DNA of 64,000 nucleotides from JAHELQ01 sp965603365 (GTDB lineage: Bacteria > Acidobacteriota > Aminicenantia > UBA2199). The notes under the pieces were generated by a model. The model saw only the letters and a list, made by a program, of their open reading frames with translations. It made no database searches and was not told the DNA's origin. Location of the stretch: contig CBFDCR010000011.1 in NCBI GenBank assembly GCA_965603365.1, positions 29,282-93,281 on the forward strand. The letters run 5' to 3'. Position numbers and translations under genes: made by a program. Positions within the stretch are counted from its first letter, which is position 1; each line of letters opens with the position of its first letter. Shown in pieces: positions 53,689 to 61,433 of this stretch.

Positions 53689-55080
53689 ATGAACGTGAAG
53701 AACTTTTTTTTGTTCGTGGTGGACGGCCTTTTTTTCTTCGGCTGCTACTTTCTTTTAACCCGGATATTAAGCCGGCCCCCGGTGCCTGTTACGGCAGCGG
53801 TACTGTTTGTGCTGTATACGGTGGCCTTCTGGTATTTTCGCTTTTATAATATTGAAATTTATTTTAACCGCATCCTCTACTTTTCCCGGATATTCAAGCT
53901 GAATCTGGTGCTATTCGTGCTGTTCTGGGGCATCTGGTGGTTTTTGCTCAAGACCCAGTGGCCTACCGTATCCCGGTTGTTGATGGTTTCGCTGATTGTG
54001 GTTTACGGTGTGTTGTATGTGTTGAGTATCAGGCTATTTGTCGGAAAGATCTTGCTGCGATTTTCCCGGAAATACCTGCTGCTCTCCCAGAACCACCGGA
54101 AGATATTTAATGAGAAGACAGCCGGGGGGCTCTACCGAAACACCGTCCATCTAGAGGCTGCGGCCGATATCGGCAGAGAAGTAAAGAAGGGCTTTGTCTT
54201 CATGGACTATTTCCCCTCCCCCCATGTAACCAACCGGGCCGAGATGTGGGAAGATTACTTTAATCAGATCAAAACCGTAAAAGAGAAGATCGCCGGAAAA
54301 CATGTGAAGGTTTTCTTCTTCAACATCTATAACCGGGAACTGGACAACGGCCTCTCCGTGGTTTTCCTCGACCAGATTCCCGCCATCGAGGTGCGGTCGG
54401 GCCGTTCCCTCTTATACCGCCGTCTCTTTAAGAAATTTTTCGACTACCTGTTTGCCCTTGTTTTGTGTCCGGTTTTCATGCTCCTCCACCCCCTGCTGTT
54501 TTTGCTGATCCGTTTGAATTTCGGTAAACCCGTTATTTTCAAGCAGTTCCGGCTGGCCCAAAAGAGGAAGTCCTTCCGGTTGTTTAAATACCGGACTATG
54601 AGTATCGTATCCGGCGTGAAAGAGTCAGAGGTGGATGAAAACCACCGAGATTTTATCAAAAGCCTGTTGGTGGAGGAAGAAAAAACCGCTTACTCTCCGG
54701 AAGAACTGGTGAAGGTGGGAAAACGGGTTCGAAAGATGCAGGCCAGGGATGAGATCAACCTGACGGGGACTTTTTTGCGGAAAACCAGCCTCGATGAACT
54801 GCCTCAACTGCTCAACGTGCTGCGGGGCGAGATGTCCTTCGTGGGACCGCGGCCGCCCCTGAACTATGAGGTCGAGATGTTCCCCGCCTGGTCGCAGTAT
54901 CGCTTCAACGCTCCCCAGGGCATTACCGGCCTGTGGCAGGTCTCCGGCCGGGGCCTGATGCCCCTGCATACCTCCCTGTTCCTGGACGCCTACTATGCCC
55001 TGGCGTATTCGTTCTGGCTGGATGTGTTTATCACCTTTCGCACCCTGCGTTCGATTTTGAATGTTGCCAATGTTTATTAG
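53689..55080 (+). CDS. Second initiating sugar-phosphate transferase
   Basis: A 463-residue bacterial sugar transferase. Four N-terminal spans lie within about residues 5-130, followed by a soluble region, another hydrophobic segment (about 248-272), and the catalytic part: FKQFRLAQKRKSFRLFKYRTM, LRKTSLDELPQLLNVL, SFVGPRPP and GITGLWQVSGRG. The last block is typical of WbaP/WbcO-like enzymes. It would start a second repeat unit on undecaprenyl phosphate. The gap to the flippase is 28 bases. Confidence 0.9.
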   Translation: MNVKNFFLFVVDGLFFFGCYFLLTRILSRPPVPVTAAVLFVLYTVAFWYFRFYNIEIYFNRILYFSRIFKLNLVLFVLFWGIWWFLLKTQWPTVSRLLMVSLIVVYGVLYVLSIRLFVGKILLRFSRKYLLLSQNHRKIFNEKTAGGLYRNTVHLEAAADIGREVKKGFVFMDYFPSPHVTNRAEMWEDYFNQIKTVKEKIAGKHVKVFFFNIYNRELDNGLSVVFLDQIPAIEVRSGRSLLYRRLFKKFFDYLFALVLCPVFMLLHPLLFLLIRLNFGKPVIFKQFRLAQKRKSFRLFKYRTMSIVSGVKESEVDENHRDFIKSLLVEEEKTAYSPEELVKVGKRVRKMQARDEINLTGTFLRKTSLDELPQLLNVLRGEMSFVGPRPPLNYEVEMFPAWSQYRFNAPQGITGLWQVSGRGLMPLHTSLFLDAYYALAYSFWLDVFITFRTLRSILNVANVY

Positions 55081-55122
55081 AGTGGTCGAGAGGTGACGTA
55101 AAAATTAATAAGGAAATGTGTC

Positions 55123-56061
55123 ATGGAAAAGAGTGCTAAAATTTATATTGCCGGTCATCACGGCCTGGTGGGCTCGGCTATTAAAAGAAGACTGGAAAAC
55201 ATGGGATTTACCGACCTGGTATACCGCAGCCGCCGGGAACTGGACCTGGAGAGGCAGCAGGATACCGAGGAATTTTTTAAACGGGAGAGGCCGGAGTACG
55301 TGTTTTTAGCCGCCGCCCGGGTGGGCGGCATTATGGCCAACAAGACCTATCCGGCAGAATTCATCTACTCCAACCTGGCGGTCCAACTCAACGTTATCCA
55401 TGCGGCCTACCGCTGCGGGGTCAAGAAATTGCTTTTCCTGGGCAGCTCCTGTATCTATCCCAAACTTTCCCCCCAACCCATGAAGGAGGAGCATCTGCTC
55501 ACCTCCCCCCTGGAATCCACCAACGAGGCCTATGCCATTGCCAAGATCGCCGGCCTCAAGATGTGCCGCTATTACAACGAACAGTTTGGCACCAACTACA
55601 TTTCCGTGATGCCCACCAACCTCTATGGCCCCAACGACAATTACGATCCGGAAAATTCCCATGTACTGCCGGCCTTTATTTTGAAATTTCACCGGGCCAA
55701 AATAGAAAATCATCCCCACGTCACGGTGTGGGGCACCGGCTCGCCCCGCCGCGAATTCCTCCATGTCGACGACCTGGCCGATGCCGTGGTATTCCTGATG
55801 CAGCGTTACGACTACCGGGATATCGGCGAGATCGTCAATATCGGCTGCGGTAAAGACATCGCCATTAAAGAGCTGGCGGAAAAGGTCAAAGAGGTGGTGG
55901 GCTATGAAGGGGAACTGCGCTGGGATACGTCAAAGCCCGACGGCACACCGCAGAAGTTGCTGGATATTTCAAGGATCGTCAAGCTGGGCTGGCAGCCGAA
56001 GATCTCCCTGGATGAGGGGTTAAGATCGGTGTACCGGGATTTTTGCCGGAACCAACCTTGA
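55123..56061 (+). CDS. fcl: GDP-L-fucose synthase
   Basis: A 312-residue short-chain dehydrogenase that epimerises and reduces GDP-4-keto-6-deoxymannose to GDP-L-fucose. The NADP-binding GHHGLVGSAIKRRL, LFLGSSCIYPKLSPQPMKEE, the catalytic YAIAK and NLYGPNDNYDPENSHVLPA are all diagnostic of Fcl. No gmd is in the window, so the substrate must come from elsewhere. It is the last gene of the polysaccharide run, with a convergent gene four bases downstream. L-fucose is common in sulfated polymers. Confidence 0.95.
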   Translation: MEKSAKIYIAGHHGLVGSAIKRRLENMGFTDLVYRSRRELDLERQQDTEEFFKRERPEYVFLAAARVGGIMANKTYPAEFIYSNLAVQLNVIHAAYRCGVKKLLFLGSSCIYPKLSPQPMKEEHLLTSPLESTNEAYAIAKIAGLKMCRYYNEQFGTNYISVMPTNLYGPNDNYDPENSHVLPAFILKFHRAKIENHPHVTVWGTGSPRREFLHVDDLADAVVFLMQRYDYRDIGEIVNIGCGKDIAIKELAEKVKEVVGYEGELRWDTSKPDGTPQKLLDISRIVKLGWQPKISLDEGLRSVYRDFCRNQP

Positions 56062-56065
56062 CCCT

Positions 56066-56278
56066 TTACTCTTTGAGGTGGAAGCCTGATCTTCGGTTAA
56101 ACCGGATCGTCAGGGGACAACTGCCGCCGGTAAAAGCCGAAATCAGCGTCAGCACCCCGATCAGTCCCAACCAATTCCTGGTGATGATCCCCACCCCGAT
56201 AATGGCGAGGGAGAGGGCAATACGGATGTATTTCGATACCCGACTGGTACTACACGTCTTTGAAACTTCTATTTTCAT
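56066..56278 (-). CDS. DUF2892 (YgaP-like) membrane protein
   Basis: About 70 residues with two hydrophobic stretches and a GGSCPLTIRF segment, matching small inner-membrane proteins of DUF2892. The start at 56278 is chosen because a -10-like TATAAT lies seven bases upstream; an alternative ATG at 56302 would add eight residues. Function unknown. It converges on fcl with four bases between the stops, and no terminator hairpin is evident. Confidence 0.75.
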   Translation of the reverse strand: MKIEVSKTCSTSRVSKYIRIALSLAIIGVGIITRNWLGLIGVLTLISAFTGGSCPLTIRFNRRSGFHLKE

Positions 56279-56284
56279 AGTCCC

Positions 56285-56313
56285 ATTATACACCAAATCC
56301 ACTCATCGTTCCA
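56285..56313 (-). promoter_or_regulatory. Possible promoter of the DUF2892 gene
   Basis: Minus-strand TGGAAC (56308-56313), 17-base spacer, perfect TATAAT (56285-56290). The expected start of transcription falls on or next to ATG 56278, so a leaderless message is possible. The -35 match is poor (3 of 6). Confidence 0.4.
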
Positions 56314-56331
56314 CCCTGCCGCCGTTCCGGA

Positions 56332-57024
56332 TCAGCGGTAGGGGAATTTCCGGGCAAAGAAGTCGTTGATCCGGTCGATCATCTCATTGGCCGGCAGACT
56401 CCAATTCACACTCTCCACCACGTCGATGCCCCACAGCAGTGCGCCGTCTCTACCGTTGTAGAGATAACACTCCGCCTTGATATCGTTGGTCTGGTTGGGA
56501 AAGAAGATCCACAGGGAGGAGTCGCTCAAAATATCGAGAATCGCACTGCCCAATTCGATGCCGAAAGAGGCTAAGTCGGACATGTAGCGCCGTTTGATGA
56601 CCCGGGTCTTGACCACCGCATCCACGTTGAGCAGTCGTGCCGCCTCCTGGGGGTCGATATACCACGATTCCCGGATGCTTATGCCGTGTTCGTCTAAGAT
56701 ACGATTGGTTGTCGTAACCGACTGGATGTCGATGCGCAGGGGGCGGCGGTAGCGGGTAGACTGGCCAAACAATCGATGGAGCAGCGAGTTTTGAAAGGCC
56801 AGGCTCTCCACCTCTTCGATCCTCTCGATCTGTGCCGCCGTTAATTTTTTCGGCTGCCGACCGGTCATCACCATCTCAAAGGGCAGGATGGCGATGATCC
56901 GGTGATCCGCCGTCTTTTCGTAAAAATCCGACGGATAGAAGCGGGTCCTGATACAGGACTGCAGCATCAAAACCACCATCACCACACTGCCAATCCAGGC
57001 TGCTCTCTTTATCTTTTCTGTCAT
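56332..57024 (-). CDS. Conserved lipoprotein of unknown function
   Basis: 230 residues. The N-terminus is a lipoprotein signal: basic MTEKIKRA, hydrophobic core, then LQSC, a good lipobox. The mature part contains RIIAILPFEM and a middle segment ARLLNVDAVVKTRVI, like the GNA1162/CsgG-style lipoproteins whose soluble domain is an alpha-beta repeat; this is an analogy only. ATG 57024 has AAGGAG (57032-57037) seven bases upstream, which outweighs ATG 57048. Two small minus-strand genes in this interval are probably transcribed apart. Confidence 0.65.
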   Translation of the reverse strand: MTEKIKRAAWIGSVVMVVLMLQSCIRTRFYPSDFYEKTADHRIIAILPFEMVMTGRQPKKLTAAQIERIEEVESLAFQNSLLHRLFGQSTRYRRPLRIDIQSVTTTNRILDEHGISIRESWYIDPQEAARLLNVDAVVKTRVIKRRYMSDLASFGIELGSAILDILSDSSLWIFFPNQTNDIKAECYLYNGRDGALLWGIDVVESVNWSLPANEMIDRINDFFARKFPYR

Positions 57025-57073
57025 CGTTCGTCTCCTTCCAACATTCATTTTAACTTCCTTTTAATGCTCATCT

Positions 57074-57102
57074 ATTCTACCAGCAATTTCCCTGCCAGCC
57101 AA
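57074..57102 (-). promoter_or_regulatory. Sigma70-like promoter of the lipoprotein gene
   Basis: Minus-strand TTGGCT (57097-57102), 17-base spacer, TAGAAT (57074-57079): 4 of 6 and 5 of 6 to consensus. It lies about 50 bases before the chosen ATG 57024. Confidence 0.45.
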
Positions 57103-57139
57103 ACCACCCCCTCCCCTGTCCCCTTTTTGTGACTATCAA

Positions 57140-57259
57140 ATGATAGACGACTATGAGGCTGCGCTGGAGCAGTATCACCGGTCGCTGGAGATTGCCGAGA
57201 AGACCGGGGATATTGAGGCTATTGCATCGAACTTCGGGCAGATAGGGGAGGAGGGGTGA
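57140..57259 (+). pseudogene. TPR-protein remnant (about one repeat)
   Basis: A 39-codon frame whose product reads YEAALEQYHRSLEIAEKTGD and IASNFGQIGEE, the consensus of one tetratricopeptide repeat. It lacks the upstream and downstream repeats expected of a real TPR protein and has no good Shine-Dalgarno, so a decayed fragment left by deletion is the likeliest reading. It sits between the lipoprotein promoter and the 21-bp repeat array. Confidence 0.5.
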
Positions 57260-57293
57260 CAATGGCGGAGTTGGTGGACAAAGAGTAATGGGA

Positions 57294-57629
57294 CTGTCCG
57301 TTTCCGGACAAAATTTATCTGATGTTAGACGAAATTCTTCAGATGTCAGAGAAATTTCTTCTGATGTCAGACGAAAATCCTCTGACGTTAGAGAAAATTC
57401 CTATGATGCCAGAAAAAATCTTTCTGACGTTAGAAAAAATTTCTCCGGTGTCAGACGAAAATCCTCTGATGCCAGACGATATTCTTCTGATGCCAGACGA
57501 AATTTCTCTGACGTCAGACGATATTTTTCTGATGTTAGATGAAATTTGTCTGGCGTCGGACGACATTTCTCTGGTGGTGGATGACAATTGTCTGGCAGCG
57601 GACAAAATCTGTCTGGTGACGGACAACAT
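57294..57629 (+). repeat. 21-bp tandem repeat array, about 16 units
   Basis: Sixteen imperfect units of 21 bases with consensus near TCTGAYGTYAGACGAAATTY. The frame that starts at ATG 57288 is open for 84 codons and gives a heptapeptide repeat S-D-V-R-x-x-S until TGA at 57540-57542; another forward frame (from 57322) and the reverse strand are open too, as expected from a multiple-of-three period. The last five units diverge. Units contain palindromes such as TCTGACGTCAGA, so hairpins are possible. No known protein family matches, and the block has no clear Shine-Dalgarno. The array, with the TPR remnant and the leader to 57843, fills the 57260-57843 interval. Confidence 0.8.
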
Positions 57630-57651
57630 TTATACGCCGATGGGTAACAAT

Positions 57652-57664
57652 CACTCGTCGAGTG
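57652..57664. promoter_or_regulatory. Perfect 6-bp inverted repeat
   Basis: CACTCG-T-CGAGTG, a perfect palindrome with a one-base centre between the repeat array and the DUF433 promoter. Possibly an operator; no further support. Confidence 0.25.
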
Positions 57665-57693
57665 CCCGTCATGTATGCGGCCTGGATGATCAT

Positions 57694-57709
57694 ATAACTA
57701 ATAAGTTAT
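57694..57709. promoter_or_regulatory. Inverted repeat ATAACT-AATA-AGTTAT upstream of the DUF433 promoter
   Basis: Six-base arms with a four-base centre, ending 11 bases before the -35 hexamer of the toxin-antitoxin promoter. Antitoxins often bind such sites to repress their own operon, but binding here is only inferred. Confidence 0.35.
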
Positions 57710-57720
57710 CATTTCAAAAG

Positions 57721-57749
57721 TTGACAATTACATTGATTTCTAACATAAT
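57721..57749 (+). promoter_or_regulatory. Strong sigma70-like promoter for the DUF433/DUF5615 pair
   Basis: Perfect TTGACA (57721-57726), 17-base spacer, CATAAT (57744-57749, 5 of 6). Transcription would start near 57756, 88 bases before the DUF433 ATG, leaving room for the small ORF at 57771. Confidence 0.6.
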
Positions 57750-57770
57750 GGCATCAGAGGCTAAATAAAA

Positions 57771-57851
57771 ATGAAAAGATCAACTCAAGCCCACAACCTG
57801 AAATATACAGAAATCAGTCATCTCGTCAACCGGGGGTGGGTTCATGTATGA
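57771..57851 (+). CDS. Possible 26-residue leader peptide
   Basis: A short frame after the promoter, starting MKRSTQ and ending WVHV. Its stop overlaps the DUF433 ATG (57844) by eight bases, so it could couple translation to that gene. There is no good Shine-Dalgarno, and it may be chance. Confidence 0.2.
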   Translation: MKRSTQAHNLKYTEISHLVNRGWVHV

Positions 57852-58068
57852 CAGGATATCCATTGATCCCGCGGTTTGTCATGGCAAACCGGTCATCAAG
57901 AATACCAGGGTGTTGGTCAGTAATATTCTGGCAGATCTGGCCACAGGGCAGACATATGAGGAAATCATCGAGAATTATCCCAATATTTCGGAACAAGACA
58001 TCCAGGCGGCCCTACAATTCGGCAGCCACCTCGCCCAATTTGAAACCCTATCATACAAGGCCGGATAG
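57844..58068 (+). CDS. DUF433 antitoxin-like protein
   Basis: A 74-residue protein with the DUF433 pattern: RISIDPAVCHGKPVIKNTRV, then a helix-turn-helix-like segment TYEEIIENYPNISEQDIQAAL. These proteins are typically encoded directly before a DUF5615 PIN-like gene and act as the antitoxin. Here the partner starts two bases after its stop. A promoter and inverted repeats upstream suit autoregulation. Confidence 0.88.
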   Translation: MYDRISIDPAVCHGKPVIKNTRVLVSNILADLATGQTYEEIIENYPNISEQDIQAALQFGSHLAQFETLSYKAG

Positions 58069-58070
58069 CA

Positions 58071-58430
58071 GTGAATTTTTTTCTCGACGAAAACTTCCCC
58101 CGTAAAGCGATCCCTATTCTTGAAGGGGAAGGGCACAAGGTTTTTGATCTCAGGGGAACAGAAAGGGAAGGATGCAGCGATATAATTATTTTTGAAGAAG
58201 CGATGAAACAAAAAGCCGTTTTTTTAACCACCGATAAAGATTTTTACCACACGATACACTTCTTGTATGAGAATCACTATGGTATCATTGTGATTGCCTT
58301 ATCTCAGCCTGATGCAGTCAGCATATTGAGCAAATTGCGGACGGCATTAGGCACTATCCAAAAAATGAATATTCATTCTACCTCCTATCTCCTCACCGAT
58401 CAAAAAATCTATTATCAAAGCCAAAAGTGA
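58071..58430 (+). CDS. DUF5615 PIN-like toxin
   Basis: A 119-residue protein of the PIN-like DUF5615 group. Conserved acidic residues are visible in FLDENFPR at the start and in TTDKDFYH (about residue 61), the ribonuclease metal-binding positions of PIN domains. GTG 58071 lies two bases after the DUF433 stop. Toxin activity is inferred from the pairing. Convergent with the helicase gene that ends 30 bases downstream; no terminator hairpin is evident between them. Confidence 0.86.
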   Translation: MNFFLDENFPRKAIPILEGEGHKVFDLRGTEREGCSDIIIFEEAMKQKAVFLTTDKDFYHTIHFLYENHYGIIVIALSQPDAVSILSKLRTALGTIQKMNIHSTSYLLTDQKIYYQSQK

Positions 58431-58459
58431 AATTTACTCAGTCGTGGTAAAGAAAGGGG

Positions 58460-60640
58460 TCAGGTGGATTGTTCTGGTTTTGGCGGATGTGGCTCGAAGG
58501 TTTGTTTTAGGCGGAGGGGGAGGAGGGTCTTGCGTTCGCTGGGGGAGGAGTTGGCGATGGCCCGCTGCACCGTGTTGTCGTCGGAGATGAGATAAATTCT
58601 ACGTTTGGCCCGGGTCACGGCGGTGTAAAATATCTCCCGGTTGAGCATGATAGAATGGGCGGGCAGGAGCACCAGGATCACGGTGTTGTATTCGGAACCC
58701 TGGGATTTGTGCACCGAGACGGCGTAGGAGACGGTCAATTCGTCCATCTCCTCGCTGTGGTATTCCACGAAATAGCTGTCGAAGTCGATGGACAGCAATT
58801 TACTCTCTTCATCAAAAGCGGTCACAATCCCTTGCTCGCCGTTGAAGATCATCTTTTCGTAATTGTTTTTAAGCTGCATGACCTTGTCCATCCGCTTGAA
58901 GGCCACCTTCTCCTTCCTGATGAGAAAACCCCCGGGATTGAGGCGCTCCTGGATGAGCCGGTTGAGGTTGTCGATCCCCGCCTCTCCCCGGTACATGGGC
59001 ACCAGGATCTGCAGGTCCGGGGAATTAAAGGGCAAATCGTTTTTATGATAGTCTAAAATTCCCATGACTTTCTTCAGGGCCTGGCTTTCATTCGGTACCG
59101 GGATAAACACAAAGTCGAGATCCGGGGAATAGGGCTTGGTGATAATGGGCTCGCCGCTGTTAATGCGATAGGCATTTTCGATGATCAAGCTGTTTTCGGT
59201 TTGCCGGAAGTTGCGGTTCAGATGGATGGTATTAAAATAATCGCTGTGGATCATGTCCCGCAGGACGTTTCCCGGACCCACCGACGGCAACTGGTCTTTG
59301 TCGCCGATGACTATCAATTGCGTATGTTTACTGATGGCTTTGAGCAGGGAATAAAAGATATAGGAGTCCACCATGGAGGCTTCGTCCACCACCACCACAT
59401 CTACCGGCAGGGGATTGTTTTCGTTGTGAACGAAGGTGCGGGTCTCGGGATTGATCTTTAACATCCGGTGTATGGTGGAGGCGGAGAAATGGGAAGTCTC
59501 CTCGATCCGTTTGGCGGCCCGGCCGGTGGGGGCGGCGATGAGGACTTCTTTTTGGTGCTTATGAAAGGCTTCGATGATGGCCCGGATGATGGTGGTCTTA
59601 CCGGTTCCGGGTCCGCCGGTGATGATCGTCAAGGGGGTGTTGACTGCCTGGAGCACCGCATTTTGTTGTTCTTCCGTCAACTCCACCGACAATTGCCGGG
59701 AGATGTGCTGGAAATTGACCGTTAATGATTGACCGCTCGATCCGCTGCTGTCGAATTGGTATAATTTCCGGGCGATGGCCTTTTCCAGGATATAGTTTTT
59801 ATAGCTAAGTAAGACATGGCCTTCCCCCGGCAGGAACTCCCGGACCAATTCGTTTCGCTCGATCTTGGTTTCGATGCTCTTCTGGATATCCTCGATGTCC
59901 ACAGAAAGGAGGGGCGCCCCCCGGTTCAGCAGCACGTGTTCGTCCACGTACAAATCGCCATTTTTCTGTTCAAATTGATCCAGCAAAAAGTCGATGCCAG
60001 CCATGATGCGGTTGGGGTCGTTAACGGGGAGACCAAAGGCCCGGGCCGCGGTGTCGGCAATTTTAAAGCCGATGCCCCTGATTCTGCTGATCGTCAGGTA
60101 AGGGTTGGTCTCCAAAGTTTCAAAGGCACTGTCGCCGAACTCCTTGTGAATTTTAAATATGGTTTCCGAACCGATACCGTGGGGGGACAGCTTGACCGTC
60201 AATTCCCGGATCGTGCGATTGGCATGGATGCTCTTTTTGATCTCCTCGATGACACCTCTTTTGATGGCTTTAATCTCTTTGAGCCTATCGGGTTCGTTCT
60301 CCAGGATTTCAAAGGTTAAGTGTCCGAATCGTTCAACGATTCTCTCGGCCGTTTTTTTACCCACCCCTTTGATCCGGCCGGAGGAGAGGTAACGGATCAT
60401 CCCTTCGCTGTCCTGGGGCAGGATGAATTTAAAATTGTGGACCTTGATCTGCTGCCCAAACCGGGCATGCCGGGTGTGTTCGCCTTTGATCTCCAGAAAA
60501 TCCCCTTCGTTTACATCGAACAGATTGCCCACGATAATCTGGTTCTCCCGCTCCCCCTTAACAGACACCTTGAATACCCCGAATCCGCTCTCTTCGGACA
60601 CAAAGATTTTTTTAATCACTTTTACTTTTTGGGAAACCAA
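58460..60640 (-). CDS. recD2: RecD2-type ATP-dependent DNA helicase
   Basis: A 726-residue SF1B helicase. N-terminal OB-like and helix-hairpin-helix parts (SGRIKGVGKKTAERIVERFG; RIRGIGFKIADTAARAFG) precede Walker A GGPGTGKTT (about residue 340), Walker B VVDEASMVDS, and the late motif HKSQGSEYNTVILVL. The length and layout are those of RecD2, the RecBC-independent form, not the RecBCD subunit. TTG 60640 is used because GGAGG (60650-60654) lies nine bases upstream. Confidence 0.92.
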   Translation of the reverse strand: MVSQKVKVIKKIFVSEESGFGVFKVSVKGERENQIIVGNLFDVNEGDFLEIKGEHTRHARFGQQIKVHNFKFILPQDSEGMIRYLSSGRIKGVGKKTAERIVERFGHLTFEILENEPDRLKEIKAIKRGVIEEIKKSIHANRTIRELTVKLSPHGIGSETIFKIHKEFGDSAFETLETNPYLTISRIRGIGFKIADTAARAFGLPVNDPNRIMAGIDFLLDQFEQKNGDLYVDEHVLLNRGAPLLSVDIEDIQKSIETKIERNELVREFLPGEGHVLLSYKNYILEKAIARKLYQFDSSGSSGQSLTVNFQHISRQLSVELTEEQQNAVLQAVNTPLTIITGGPGTGKTTIIRAIIEAFHKHQKEVLIAAPTGRAAKRIEETSHFSASTIHRMLKINPETRTFVHNENNPLPVDVVVVDEASMVDSYIFYSLLKAISKHTQLIVIGDKDQLPSVGPGNVLRDMIHSDYFNTIHLNRNFRQTENSLIIENAYRINSGEPIITKPYSPDLDFVFIPVPNESQALKKVMGILDYHKNDLPFNSPDLQILVPMYRGEAGIDNLNRLIQERLNPGGFLIRKEKVAFKRMDKVMQLKNNYEKMIFNGEQGIVTAFDEESKLLSIDFDSYFVEYHSEEMDELTVSYAVSVHKSQGSEYNTVILVLLPAHSIMLNREIFYTAVTRAKRRIYLISDDNTVQRAIANSSPSERKTLLPLRLKQTFEPHPPKPEQST

Positions 60641-60663
60641 GCCTCGATGCCTCCATACGGCCT

Positions 60664-60692
60664 ATTATACAAAATCCTGGCCAAAATGAAAA
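60664..60692 (-). promoter_or_regulatory. Promoter of the recD2 gene
   Basis: Minus-strand TTTTCA (60687-60692), 17-base spacer, perfect TATAAT (60664-60669). The start of transcription would fall near 60657, shortly before the GGAGG that serves the TTG start. Confidence 0.5.
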
Positions 60693-60789
60693 GAACAAAA
60701 GAAGAGAACTATGCCCTATACCACAAAAATCCAGAGGCATGAATACACGACTACCCGAATTCGTGGGGTTTACTTTTTTGGGAATTAAT

Positions 60790-60803
60790 GTTATCTAGGT
60801 AAC
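60790..60803. promoter_or_regulatory. Near-palindrome abutting an ATG
   Basis: GTTATCTAGGTAAC, 7-base arms with one mismatch, ending on the base before ATG 60804. It could be an operator or simply include a weak Shine-Dalgarno (TAGGT). Confidence 0.25.
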
Positions 60804-61361
60804 ATGAAGAAAAGAGTCGTATTTATGGTGATTTTTCTCTCTATTGCTGCCTTTACGGTAATTCCGAAAGATTCAATTAAAGCCGGTGTGTTTGCCGGTT
60901 ACTTCGTGCCCCGGGATGAAATTTTTAAAGAGGTATACGGCGGCGGCGGAGATATGATCTATGGCTTGAAGGCTGGGGTCAGGGTGTGGAACGGTTTTTT
61001 TATCTGGCTGTCCGGTTCACAGTATAAGAAATATTCGGAGATGACCTTTACCAGCGATATTACCCGGCTGACCCTCAATCCCATTGATATTTCTCTCAGG
61101 TATACGGCACCCTTAGGCAGGGTCAATCCCTTTTTGGGGTTAGGGTACACCTATCTTTTGTTTAAAGAACGATCCGCTGTGGGCCGCATAGATGATGAGG
61201 GGTCCGGTTTATTTGTGGAAGCGGGGCTCGAATTCAGTCTGTCGTCACGATTCATTCTGGATGTAGGGGCCAAATACAGTCAGATCCGGGTGCAGCCCAC
61301 CGACGATGAAATCGATTTAGGCGGTCTTCAGGCGGGTGTCTCTTTTTTAGTCCACTTTTAA
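60804..61361 (+). CDS. Outer-membrane beta-barrel protein (small porin-like)
   Basis: 185 residues. A signal peptide (about 1-20) precedes alternating aromatic-hydrophobic strands, a Gly-rich VYGGGGDMIYGLKAGVRVW segment and a C-terminal Phe, the pattern of 8-stranded outer-membrane barrels (OmpW/OmpA-like). Role unknown. It is divergent from recD2 and is followed by dnaG, 72 bases downstream, which has its own promoter. Confidence 0.7.
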   Translation: MKKRVVFMVIFLSIAAFTVIPKDSIKAGVFAGYFVPRDEIFKEVYGGGGDMIYGLKAGVRVWNGFFIWLSGSQYKKYSEMTFTSDITRLTLNPIDISLRYTAPLGRVNPFLGLGYTYLLFKERSAVGRIDDEGSGLFVEAGLEFSLSSRFILDVGAKYSQIRVQPTDDEIDLGGLQAGVSFLVHF

Positions 61362-61375
61362 AATAAAATTTTTTG

Positions 61376-61404
61376 TTGACAAACGTAAAAAATTATACCA
61401 TTAT
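61376..61404 (+). promoter_or_regulatory. Sigma70-like promoter of dnaG-rpoD
   Basis: Perfect TTGACA (61376-61381), 17-base spacer, CATTAT (61399-61404, 4 of 6). A TATACT three bases on is closer to consensus but spaced 20. It lies about 30 bases before the dnaG ATG. Confidence 0.5.
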
Positions 61405-61433
61405 ACTTGATATTGTTTTAAAATTTTTGTTTT

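Noticed and set aside
57294..57629. CRISPR array
   Set aside because: Units are contiguous 21-bp tandem repeats without unique spacers, and no cas genes are present.
57322..57768. 148-codon forward frame across the 57294 repeat
   Set aside because: Repeat-driven openness; no Shine-Dalgarno and the tail runs into the promoter of the toxin-antitoxin pair.
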